In this document: positions 6,826 through 14,588 of the stretch, one piece after another
How positions within the stretch are numbered: the first letter of the stretch is position 1
Layout of the letters: each line of letters starts with the position of its first letter
NCBI GenBank assembly: GCA_027081495.1
Contig: JALWKJ010000070.1
Location: 1 to 21,956, forward strand
DNA length: 21,956 nt
Direction of reading: 5' to 3'
Origin: Campylobacterales bacterium
Lineage (GTDB): Bacteria > Campylobacterota > Campylobacteria > Campylobacterales > QNZT01
Notes under the pieces: model-generated
The model's database searches: none
What the model saw: only the letters and a program-made list of their open reading frames with translations
Told to the model about the DNA's origin: nothing
Program-made: the position numbers and the translations under genes

Positions 6826-9246
6826 TTATTCGTTTTGCAGTTTTTTTTCAAGTTCAACGATATCTCTGATTGTTTTTAAAACGCTGTCGGGATTTAATGA
6901 GATAGAGTCTATGCCCTCTCTTACCAAAAATTCCGCCACTTCGGGATAATCGGAAGGCGCCTGTCCGCAAATTCCGCTGTGTCTGTTATTTCTTTTAGCG
7001 CCTTTTACCGCCATTTCTATCATCTTTAAAACTCCGGGATCTCTTTCGTTATAATCAAAAGATACTATCTCGCTGTCTCTGTCAACTCCTAAAGTCAACT
7101 GCGTCAGGTCGTTTGAACCTATGCTAAAACCGTCAAATACCTCGCTGAAAGCGTCAATTTGTATGACATTATTTGGAATTTCACACATAACATAGATTTT
7201 TAATCCTCTCTCTCCTCGCTTAAGTCCGTAAGACTCCATAGCTTCAACCACTTTTTTACCCTCATCGACTCGGCGACAAAAAGGAATCATTAAAATCACA
7301 TTTTCAAACCCCATATCTTCACGAACTCTTTTGACTGCTTTGCACTCAAGAGCAAATCCGTCTTTATAAGACTCATGAGTATATCGAGAGGCTCCTCTAA
7401 AGCCTATCATAGGATTATCCTCTTTTGGCTCAAAAAACCTTCCGCCAAGCAAAGAGGCGTATTCATTGGATTTAAAATCGCTCATACGAACCACGCACTC
7501 TTTGGGATAAACGGACGCGGCGATCGTAGCGATCCCCTCGCTAAGCGTTTTTATAAAGAAATCCTCCATACTCTCATACGCAAAGCTTAGATCCAAAAGC
7601 GCTTTTTTTGTCTCTTCGTCAATTTTTTGGGGATAAACAAGAGCCATAGGATGCGCTTTTATATACTCGTTTATAATAAACTCCATCCTCGCCAATCCTA
7701 TGCCGTCAACGGGCAAAGAGGATAGCGAAAAAGCGATATCGGGATTTCCAAGATTCATCAAAATCTTCGTTTTTGTTTTAGGAAGCGCGCTAAGGTCTGT
7801 CTTAATAACTTCAAAATCAAGTATTCCTTCATATACATATCCCGTCTCTCCCTCCGCGCAACTTACCGTAACCTCATCCCCGTCTTTTAAAATCTTTGTC
7901 GCATTATCCGCTCCAACTACGGCAGCGATTCCAAGCTCTCTTGAAACAATCGCCGCATGACAGGTTCTCCCGCCCCTGTTCGTTACGATAGCCGATGCGG
8001 TTTTCATAACGGGCTCCCAATCGGGAGTAGTCGTATCCGCCACCAACACTTCACCCGGTTTAAAATCGCTCAAATTTTTTACATCGTTTATGACGCGTAC
8101 CTTGCCGGCCGCGATTTTCGTACCCACGGCACGCCCTTTTGTCAAAACTTTGCCCTTCTCTTTTAAATGATACATCTTTAATATCGAGCCTTTTTTTTGA
8201 GACTCGACCGTTTCAGGACGCGCTTGAACCATATACAGTTTGTTTTCAAACCCGTCTTTTGCCCACTCCATATCCATAGGCTTGTTAAAACCGGCCTTTT
8301 TAGAGTAATGCTCTTCCACTTTTATGGCATAATCGGCAAGTATTTTTATATCTTCGTCGCTTATGCAAAAACGCTTTCTCTCATCTTCGGTTGTTTCTAT
8401 ATTTTTTGTATATTCTACCGCTATATTATTCGTATTTAAGGTATCGGTAAAAATCATTTTTAGAGATTTTTTGCCAAGCCTTCTCTTTAGTACGCTCTTA
8501 TAACCCTTCTTAAATGTCGGTTTGTGCACATAAAAACTGTCCGGATCGATGGTGCCTTGTACCACATTTTCTCCAAGACCGTAAGCGGCGTTTATAAAAA
8601 CTACATCGCGAAAACCGCTCTCCGTATCGAGGCTAAACATCACTCCGCTCGCACCTTTATCCGAACGAACCATCTTCATGACGACCACAGAGAGATAGAC
8701 TTTTAGAAAATCAAATCCATGATCGCTTTTGTAGTGAATAGAGCGATCGGTAAAATTTGAAGCTAAACATCTTTTGTACGCATCTAACAACGCGTCTTTA
8801 TTGTTTATATTTAAGTAAGTATCGTTTTGTCCGGCAAACGACGCCTCCGGGGAATCTTCGGCTGTAGCCGAAGAGCGTACCGCCAAAGAGAGATTTTGAC
8901 CGTATTGCCCTTTTAGCTTTTCATATGCCTCTAATATCTCGCTCACAAGATCATCCGGGAGTTTACAGTTATGGATTATCTCACGACATTTTGCGCCTCT
9001 TTTTTGAAGCTCTTTGACATCATCGAGATCAAAATCGTCTAAAAGAGAGTGAAGGCTATCCCATGCGTCGTTATAATCGAGTACATGCTTATAAGCCGCC
9101 GCCGTTACGGCAAAACCGTTTGGAACCGATACCCCCTCTTTCGTGAGATTTCGGTACATCTCTCCAAGCGAGGCGTTTTTCCCTCCGACCTCGGCAACAT
9201 CTTCTATGCCGATCTCATTAAACCACCTGATAAATACTCCGCCCAT
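6826..9246 (-). CDS. ppsA: Phosphoenolpyruvate synthase
   Basis: Pyruvate, water dikinase of 806 aa: converts pyruvate, ATP and water to PEP, AMP and phosphate, the entry to gluconeogenesis. Domains run in the usual order: N-terminal ATP-grasp part with GGKNASLGEM (21-30) and RSSATAEDSPEASFAGQ (124-140); central phosphohistidine domain with TNRGGRTCHAAI, catalytic His430; C-terminal PEP/pyruvate barrel with SIGSNDLTQLTLGVDRDS and the closing CGQAPSDYPE signature, whose Cys is the expected proton donor. Length matches the family. AAGGAG seven bases upstream fixes the start. It follows a 74-aa coiled-coil gene by 17 bp and probably shares its transcript. In an autotroph using the reductive TCA cycle this step feeds hexose and glucan synthesis, which fits the neighbouring glucan genes. 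Confidence 0.97.
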   Translation of the reverse strand: MGGVFIRWFNEIGIEDVAEVGGKNASLGEMYRNLTKEGVSVPNGFAVTAAAYKHVLDYNDAWDSLHSLLDDFDLDDVKELQKRGAKCREIIHNCKLPDDLVSEILEAYEKLKGQYGQNLSLAVRSSATAEDSPEASFAGQNDTYLNINNKDALLDAYKRCLASNFTDRSIHYKSDHGFDFLKVYLSVVVMKMVRSDKGASGVMFSLDTESGFRDVVFINAAYGLGENVVQGTIDPDSFYVHKPTFKKGYKSVLKRRLGKKSLKMIFTDTLNTNNIAVEYTKNIETTEDERKRFCISDEDIKILADYAIKVEEHYSKKAGFNKPMDMEWAKDGFENKLYMVQARPETVESQKKGSILKMYHLKEKGKVLTKGRAVGTKIAAGKVRVINDVKNLSDFKPGEVLVADTTTPDWEPVMKTASAIVTNRGGRTCHAAIVSRELGIAAVVGADNATKILKDGDEVTVSCAEGETGYVYEGILDFEVIKTDLSALPKTKTKILMNLGNPDIAFSLSSLPVDGIGLARMEFIINEYIKAHPMALVYPQKIDEETKKALLDLSFAYESMEDFFIKTLSEGIATIAASVYPKECVVRMSDFKSNEYASLLGGRFFEPKEDNPMIGFRGASRYTHESYKDGFALECKAVKRVREDMGFENVILMIPFCRRVDEGKKVVEAMESYGLKRGERGLKIYVMCEIPNNVIQIDAFSEVFDGFSIGSNDLTQLTLGVDRDSEIVSFDYNERDPGVLKMIEMAVKGAKRNNRHSGICGQAPSDYPEVAEFLVREGIDSISLNPDSVLKTIRDIVELEKKLQNE

Positions 9247-9263
9247 AATTTGCTCCTTGTGAG

Positions 9264-9488
9264 TTATTTATTACATTTCATTTGTGCGGCTTTTATGGTA
9301 TGAAGTCTATTTAAAATATGTTCAAACTCTGAAAGATTTTCCTCATACTCTTTTTTAAGTTTATCTCTTTTAGATTCGACATACGCAATCTGTTTATCTA
9401 TATCCGCCATATCGATTTTACAATTTTTAGCGGCTTCTTGCTCTTTTTGAAGCACCCAATCCATCGCTTTTTGAAAAAACTCAACCAT
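9264..9488 (-). CDS. Small coiled-coil protein upstream of ppsA
   Basis: Unrecognised protein of 74 aa. The N-terminal 20 residues are mildly amphipathic (FFQKAMDWVLQKEQEAA); residues 28-66 are heptad-like and highly charged, predicting a coiled coil, and the C-terminus is basic with a Cys at 72. There is no signal peptide or membrane segment. An AAGGA ribosome site sits just ahead of the ATG, and the gene ends 17 bp before ppsA, so the two are probably co-expressed. It is the first gene of this transcript, behind a candidate -10 box and palindrome. A role as a small partner or regulator of PEP synthase is possible but is guilt by association only. Confidence 0.7.
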   Translation of the reverse strand: MVEFFQKAMDWVLQKEQEAAKNCKIDMADIDKQIAYVESKRDKLKKEYEENLSEFEHILNRLHTIKAAQMKCNK

Positions 9489-9571
9489 TTTTTTCCTTTT
9501 TATAGTGATAGAGTCCTCTGAAAAACATGATTCTCGAACAACATTATTTTTTAGAGAACTCAGTAGTAAGA

Positions 9572-9577
9572 AGTATA
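9572..9577 (-). promoter_or_regulatory. Candidate -10 box for the coiled-coil/ppsA transcript
   Basis: Minus-strand TATACT in the 143-bp spacer after glgP, about 84 bp before the small coiled-coil gene. No good TTGACA-like -35 is present, but Campylobacterota sigma-70 promoters often lack one. Confidence 0.4.
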
Positions 9578-9602
9578 GCTTATAGTTTAAACTTTTTCTG
9601 TC

Positions 9603-9614
9603 TGTTAGCTAACA
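9603..9614. promoter_or_regulatory. 12-bp perfect palindrome, possible operator
   Basis: TGTTAGCTAACA is perfectly self-complementary. It lies just upstream of where the -35 region of the candidate promoter (-10 at 9572-9577) would be and 18 bp beyond the glgP stop codon. A dimeric regulator could bind here; alternatively it is a chance AT-rich palindrome. Confidence 0.35.
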
Positions 9615-9631
9615 AAACGGTAATACGGCGT

Positions 9632-11746
9632 CTATTTTTTCAAGTCTGAAATAGGTATATAAAATTTATCGAGATAATCTTTCATCATTCTTTTGGCGCT
9701 AAAGTGCGGAGCCATCGTTTTTATGGATTCTCTCATCATATCGACCCAACCTTTTGAAAAATTTCCTTCACCGAAATTATAATAAAGAGGCACTATTTCC
9801 TTCTCGATAAGTTCATATATAGATGTCGCGTCTTGCGCATCGTCCGATATCTCCCCTCCGATAAGCCAGCCGTTTTTGCCGTTGTAAGCTTCAGGCCACC
9901 AACCGTCAAGCGCAGATAGATGCAGCGATGCGTTGATAGCGGCTTTCATTCCGCTTGTACCGCAAGCTTCCATAGGAATTTTTGGAGTATTGAGCCATAC
10001 ATCGACTCCCCTTACCAAATATTTTGCCACATCTTCGCCATAATCCTCTACAAATGCGATCCGACCGCAAAATCCCGGATCTTGTGCCGCTTTAAAGATT
10101 TTTTGCAACCTTTTTTTACCGGGATTATCCGAAGGATGCGCTTTGCCCGCAAAAATTATCTGTATGGGCTGAGCGTAATTATTGACGATCTTTTTGAGGC
10201 GATCTATATCATGAAGAATAAGATCGGGGCGCTTATACTCCGTCATTCGTCTCGCAAAACCGATTGTTAAAACATCTGGATCCAGCATAACTCCTTCCGC
10301 CATCGCTACGAGCGGATCGATCCCCTCTTTTGACCATTTACGGCGTACTCTCTCACGGATAAAATTTACCATGCGTACCTTATTGACATAGTGGGTATTC
10401 CAGATATAACTATCCTCAAGCTCGGCTATTCTCTCCCAAATTTCCAGCATATCCTGCATTTGCAGCCACTCTTCTCCAAATATCTTATCCAGAGCTTCAA
10501 ACAACTCGTCGCCAAGCCATGTCGGAAGATGCACGCCGTTTGTTACATAATCGATCGGCTTATTTGTTGAAGATAGTAGAGTCTTCCATATCTTATTTGC
10601 CACTTGAGCGTGTTTTTTGCTAACCGCGTTTTTGTTATGGCACATCTTTAAACCCAAAATCGTCATGTTAAAACCTTCAGAGGGAGAATCGGGATTTATG
10701 CCAAAACTCATAAATCGTTCTTTATCCATTCCGAGGCGTTTCCAATAATCCGTAAAATTTTTGCCTATTGCGTCAAAATCATATATATCGGTTGCCGCGG
10801 CAAGAGGAGTGTGGGTAGTGAATATGGAAGTTTTTCCAACCACTTCAACGGCTTCCTCTAAACCGAGACTCTCTTTTTCCATAAAGTAACAAACCCTTTC
10901 AAAAAGCGCAAACGCCGGATGCCCCTCGTTTAAATGAAGTATCGAATACTCGATCCCAAGCTCCTCGAGCACCCTATAACCGCCTATACCCAAAACTATT
11001 TGCTGTCTTAATCGCTGATTTAAGTCGGGAGTATATAGACGAAAACTTATCTGTCTATCCCAAGGATCGTTTTTTTCTATATCCGTATCCAAAAGATATA
11101 ATTCTATCCGACCGACATTTATTTTCCAAACCGAAACATATACGACGGGATCGATAAAAGGCACTTCCAAAACCATATGTTCACCCTCTTTGTCCAATAC
11201 CCTCTCTATAGGCGCTACATCGCGATCGATGGGCTCGTTCGTACCGTTTTGCCAACCGTCGCTTCCTATGATTTGTCGAACATACCCTTGCGGATACATA
11301 AATCCGATTCCTACAACGGGAAGTCCCATATCGCTAGACTCCTTTAAAATATCTCCCGCCAAAAATCCCAATCCGCCGGAATATATAGGCACGGAATGAT
11401 GTAATCCATACTCAGCGCAAAAGTAAGCGATCGGCAGCGACTCTTTTTGGCTATATACGGATTTATCGTTCATATATCTTTTAAAAAGCGCATACACATA
11501 ACGATACTCTCTCATGAAGCGCTCTTGTGCGCAAACGGATTCAAGCTCGTCTTTTGGCATCTTTTTTAACATAGCTATAGGATTATGTCCGCTCTCTTTC
11601 CAAAGATAGGGGTTTAACAGCCTAAAGAGATTTTTTCCTTTGGGATTCCAACTCCACCAAAGGTTTAGAGCTATCTCGCCCAATCCTTCGATCTCTTTTG
11701 GAAGTTGCGGCAAAGCGATATTTGTCGATGGATCTTTATTTATCAT
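9632..11746 (-). CDS. glgP: Alpha-glucan phosphorylase (DUF3417-containing type)
   Basis: Releases glucose 1-phosphate from glycogen or maltodextrin. The 704-aa product has the N-terminal DUF3417 segment (about 10-95, LNLWWSWNP) typical of the short bacterial/archaeal phosphorylase subfamily, then YGLHHSVPIYSGGLGFLAGD (113-132), HLNEGHPAF (271-279), THTPLAAATD (311-320), GFARRMTEYKRPDL (496-509) and the PLP site EACGTSGMKAA, with Lys601 as expected cofactor lysine. The frame is open 21 bases farther up to an ATG at 11767, but the ATG at 11746 overlaps the stop of the DUF4010 gene as ATGA and has GGGAG six bases ahead, so I use it. It is the last gene of the seven-gene operon; its product would feed glycolysis or, with ppsA, glucan cycling. 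Confidence 0.95.
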   Translation of the reverse strand: MINKDPSTNIALPQLPKEIEGLGEIALNLWWSWNPKGKNLFRLLNPYLWKESGHNPIAMLKKMPKDELESVCAQERFMREYRYVYALFKRYMNDKSVYSQKESLPIAYFCAEYGLHHSVPIYSGGLGFLAGDILKESSDMGLPVVGIGFMYPQGYVRQIIGSDGWQNGTNEPIDRDVAPIERVLDKEGEHMVLEVPFIDPVVYVSVWKINVGRIELYLLDTDIEKNDPWDRQISFRLYTPDLNQRLRQQIVLGIGGYRVLEELGIEYSILHLNEGHPAFALFERVCYFMEKESLGLEEAVEVVGKTSIFTTHTPLAAATDIYDFDAIGKNFTDYWKRLGMDKERFMSFGINPDSPSEGFNMTILGLKMCHNKNAVSKKHAQVANKIWKTLLSSTNKPIDYVTNGVHLPTWLGDELFEALDKIFGEEWLQMQDMLEIWERIAELEDSYIWNTHYVNKVRMVNFIRERVRRKWSKEGIDPLVAMAEGVMLDPDVLTIGFARRMTEYKRPDLILHDIDRLKKIVNNYAQPIQIIFAGKAHPSDNPGKKRLQKIFKAAQDPGFCGRIAFVEDYGEDVAKYLVRGVDVWLNTPKIPMEACGTSGMKAAINASLHLSALDGWWPEAYNGKNGWLIGGEISDDAQDATSIYELIEKEIVPLYYNFGEGNFSKGWVDMMRESIKTMAPHFSAKRMMKDYLDKFYIPISDLKK

Positions 11747-12996
11747 GATAGACTCCCAAGCGCCCAAGAAATCGTACCGATACCAAGCAATATGATCGAT
11801 ATAGCGGATTTAACACCCATTTTCGCACCCGCAAACCAAAGCGTATATATACCTTTTAACAAATTGTTACTCCCCGCGGCTATCAAAATCGCCGCGACTA
11901 TTTGAGTCTCGCCTACACTGTATTTACCGGTCAAAAGCGACAATATAAACGGATCGATATCCGTAAGACCCGTTATAAAAGAGAGTATCTGCAAACCATG
12001 CAACCCGTAATGCTCGGTAACATAAGTCGTCAAACTCATCATGACGACAAACAAAAAAGCAAAAAGCAGCGCCGTACCGAGCTCGAGAGGATTATGATCC
12101 ACAAACGCCACGCCTTTTGTTTTTGACTTGTGATTTCCCAAAAAAATAAAAGAGATCGAAAACCCGATAACGGCAAAAACGGCAAAAGGCAAAAGAATCA
12201 ATTTCGCTATAGAGGCGTTAAAAATCGCCGCGACTACTATAAGTCGTAGATACATCATCGAAGTAGAAGCGACTATACCGGCGTCTATAACCGCATTTTG
12301 ACCGGTTGACGCTATCTTTTTCGCCAACACTACGGTAGTAGCCGTCGATGAATAAAGCCCGCCGATAAGTCCCGTTAAAAAATAGCCCCGATTTGGAAAC
12401 AGATACTTTTGTACGATATATCCTCCATAAGATATCGCCGATATAATCACAACCGCCATCCAGATTTTAAACGGGGACAAGGGAATAAATTCACTTACCT
12501 GTTTATCGGGCAAAAGCGGTAAAATCACTCCCGAAAGAAGCACCATTTTGCCCATTGTTTCAAATTCGGTCGTATCCGTACTTTCGCTTACTCGCTCAAT
12601 CATTCCTTTAGCGTTTAAAACAAAGATGACTACTACAAAAAGAAATGTCGCCATCCAAAGAGGAAACAGTACGACCAAAGGACCGAAACTATAGATCAAA
12701 AGCGATACGAGATAAAGCAAAACGCTGCTTTTCCCCTCTTTGAGCTTATGCGTATAAAAAAGCGCGTACAGCAGGGTATAACCCAAAAATCCCGATATGT
12801 ATAGTTTAAATGTCGGATCTATCTTATAAAAAATATACCCGAGCACGCCGATAAATGTAAGTGTTCTAGTCGTACCGAAAAAGCCGCTGTTTTTTTGAGT
12901 ACTAATATGCCTATTATATGTTTTTACTTCCAATCCTATCAAAAAAGAAAAGACTATGGTAAGCCCAAAACCTACAACATTGGCGTCAAAATTCAT
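11743..12996 (-). CDS. MgtC/SapB plus DUF4010 family membrane protein
   Basis: Polytopic inner-membrane protein of 417 aa with roughly a dozen hydrophobic segments. The N-terminal part has the MgtC-like pattern GFGLTIVFSFLIGLEV (9-24) and FFGTTRTLTFIGVLGY (39-54); the C-terminal half (about 180-417) is the DUF4010 domain, including the stretch GLIGGLYSSTATTVVLAKK and LTGLTDIDPF-like sequence near the end. Function of this architecture is not established; MgtC proteins act in magnesium starvation and modulate the F1Fo ATP synthase, which would be relevant beside a proton-pumping ATPase, but that link is inference. It starts 10 bp after the 61-aa membrane protein and its TGA overlaps the glgP ATG. 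Confidence 0.85.
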   Translation of the reverse strand: MNFDANVVGFGLTIVFSFLIGLEVKTYNRHISTQKNSGFFGTTRTLTFIGVLGYIFYKIDPTFKLYISGFLGYTLLYALFYTHKLKEGKSSVLLYLVSLLIYSFGPLVVLFPLWMATFLFVVVIFVLNAKGMIERVSESTDTTEFETMGKMVLLSGVILPLLPDKQVSEFIPLSPFKIWMAVVIISAISYGGYIVQKYLFPNRGYFLTGLIGGLYSSTATTVVLAKKIASTGQNAVIDAGIVASTSMMYLRLIVVAAIFNASIAKLILLPFAVFAVIGFSISFIFLGNHKSKTKGVAFVDHNPLELGTALLFAFLFVVMMSLTTYVTEHYGLHGLQILSFITGLTDIDPFILSLLTGKYSVGETQIVAAILIAAGSNNLLKGIYTLWFAGAKMGVKSAISIILLGIGTISWALGSLS

Positions 12997-13006
12997 ATCG
13001 ATCTCT

Positions 13007-13192
13007 TTACGGCATATGCGGATGCATCATAAACATCCCCAAAAATCCGTCAAAGAACACCCCAAGCAGAGCAAAAACGAAATATATAAGTATCATCGCC
13101 GGAATAGACGCAAACGCCAGTTTTACCATAAGAAACACCAAATCCAAAAAAGGAATAGAAACTCCAGTAATTTTTACCTCATGTTTATCCAT
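13007..13192 (-). CDS. 61-aa membrane protein
   Basis: Small protein with a short polar N-terminus (MDKHEVKITGVSIPF) and a continuous hydrophobic region at 16-56 that can form one long or two short membrane helices broken near Pro31, with glycine-spaced packing positions (G44, G49, G52) and a His/Met-rich tail (MMHPHMP) at the C-terminus. It has a very strong ribosome site (AGGAGG, five bases before ATG) 22 bp after the flavoprotein stop, and the DUF4010 gene follows after 10 bp. I cannot name a family. The position suggests a membrane anchor or subunit for one of its neighbours; the Met/His tail could bind a metal ion, but nothing proves it. Confidence 0.75.
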   Translation of the reverse strand: MDKHEVKITGVSIPFLDLVFLMVKLAFASIPAMILIYFVFALLGVFFDGFLGMFMMHPHMP

Positions 13193-13214
13193 CTTTTCCT
13201 CCTACCAATAAATT

Positions 13215-14576
13215 TTACATCATGCCGCGCATCAAAAGATTAAAATATGCCCACGGCATAAAATATCTCTGTAAATACCACCATATTCTTCTTGATTCAT
13301 AAGGATTAAGTATAAATGTAGCTAGCGGCTTTTTTTCATTGTATTCGGCAAGTAAAACTTTACCGTATGAAGTTACTATGGGCGAAGCCGTATATCCGTC
13401 GTATGAATATTTTAGCTTATCTCCCTCAAGCGCCGCGGCTATATTGTCTTGGAGTATTATTCCTTGATGCTGCGCCGCCGCGCCGCTTTTTTTATCTCCC
13501 AATCCAACTATATCTCCGATACCGAAAACATTTTCGTAAATCTTATGTCGTAGAGTTTTTTCATCTACTTCCATCCATCCTTTTTGACTTCCTTTTAAAA
13601 TCGCCAAAGACGATTCTCTTATCGCTTTAACGGCTTTTAGCGGCGGAACTATATGTATATAATCATATTCGAACTCTTTTTTTTCATCACGATTTTTAAA
13701 ATATGCCCTTTTTTTATCCGAATCGATCGCGATTATATCGTGTTCATATACGATATCGATATTTTTATGTTTATTAACCTCTTTTCGCAGTACCTCGTCA
13801 AAAGATTTTAAAGATAAAAGTTTCGTATCCGCCGTTACGAATGTAAAATGGACATTTTTATTTGCGAATATCTTTTTAAGAAAACTATTATATAAAAAAA
13901 GTAACGAAAGAGAAGTCCCGGCGCCTTTTACGGGCGTGTTAGGTTCGGTAAAAAGCACTCTTAGAGGTTTTTTCGCGAATTTGGCGCTATGGAGCATTTT
14001 ATCAAAAACCGCGTTTGTACTCTTTGCTCCCCTTGCGGTGCCTTTTATAGTATCGTTAAGATAAACGCTCGCAATCTCTTTTTTTCCTATCATATCGGCG
14101 CTTAGCCCTTCTATGGCGCTATAATCGTATTCTCCGCCAAGAGCCACTATCAAAATATCGTAAAATACTTCTCCGCTTTTTTCCGTTTTCAAAGTATTGT
14201 GCTTGGGATCGAACGAGATCACTTTTTCTTTAAGCCAGGTAACATTCTCAGGTAATAAATCAACGCTTTTTCTCAAATATTTTTGTTCTTTTTCCAAACC
14301 GGCCGCAACAAAAAGCTGACCGCTTTGATAGAGATGAAGCTCATTTGGAGATATAAGAACAATTTGCGCGTTTGGCGCGCTGCGGCGAGCGCGGGCAGCG
14401 GCAATTATACCCGCCGTACCGCCGCCGGCTATAACGATTCGAGCTTTTTTATGACTCGCGGGTCTTGAAAGCAGATTATTTTCATCGGCAAATACGCTAT
14501 GCGCACTTAAAAGCATACCGCTTGCGACACTCATGATCTTAAGCGCTTCTCTTCTATTTAGATATTCTTTTTTCAA
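13215..14576 (-). CDS. Tat-exported SQR-like FAD oxidoreductase without cysteines
   Basis: Flavoprotein of 453 aa of the sulfide:quinone oxidoreductase / flavocytochrome c sulfide dehydrogenase fold. A twin-arginine leader (NRREALKIM, Arg 8-9) ends near FADENN; the FAD Rossmann motif AGGGTAG is at 50-56; the SQR-type segment EPNTPVKGAG is at 211-220; the second FAD motif VFGIGDIVGL is at 350-359; and the C-terminus RRIWWYLQRYFMPWAYF resembles the membrane-associating helix of SQR. Both redox cysteines of SQR are replaced (PVKC-type position is Gly218, GDC-type position is Ile356) and the protein has no cysteine at all. The start is TTG at 14576, because AAGGAGG lies five bases upstream; an in-frame ATG at 14603 would lie inside the ATPase gene. 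Likely a periplasmic, quinone-linked enzyme, but not a standard sulfide oxidase. Confidence 0.88.
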   Translation of the reverse strand: MKKEYLNRREALKIMSVASGMLLSAHSVFADENNLLSRPASHKKARIVIAGGGTAGIIAAARARRSAPNAQIVLISPNELHLYQSGQLFVAAGLEKEQKYLRKSVDLLPENVTWLKEKVISFDPKHNTLKTEKSGEVFYDILIVALGGEYDYSAIEGLSADMIGKKEIASVYLNDTIKGTARGAKSTNAVFDKMLHSAKFAKKPLRVLFTEPNTPVKGAGTSLSLLFLYNSFLKKIFANKNVHFTFVTADTKLLSLKSFDEVLRKEVNKHKNIDIVYEHDIIAIDSDKKRAYFKNRDEKKEFEYDYIHIVPPLKAVKAIRESSLAILKGSQKGWMEVDEKTLRHKIYENVFGIGDIVGLGDKKSGAAAQHQGIILQDNIAAALEGDKLKYSYDGYTASPIVTSYGKVLLAEYNEKKPLATFILNPYESRRIWWYLQRYFMPWAYFNLLMRGMM

Positions 14577-14581
14577 AACCA

Positions 14582-14588
14582 CCTCCTT
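14582..14588 (-). promoter_or_regulatory. Ribosome binding site selecting a TTG start
   Basis: AAGGAGG on minus, five bases before TTG at 14574-14576 and overlapping the TAA of the ATPase gene. It decides the flavoprotein start in favour of TTG over the in-frame ATG at 14603, which has no comparable site and gives a less typical Tat leader. Confidence 0.85.

Noticed and set aside
11747..11767. ATG at 11767 as glgP start
   Set aside because: The next ATG (11746) overlaps the upstream stop as ATGA and has GGGAG at proper spacing; the extra seven residues look non-conserved.
13215..14576. Calling it a functional sulfide:quinone oxidoreductase
   Set aside because: Neither catalytic cysteine is present, so the name would imply chemistry the protein cannot perform by the known mechanism.
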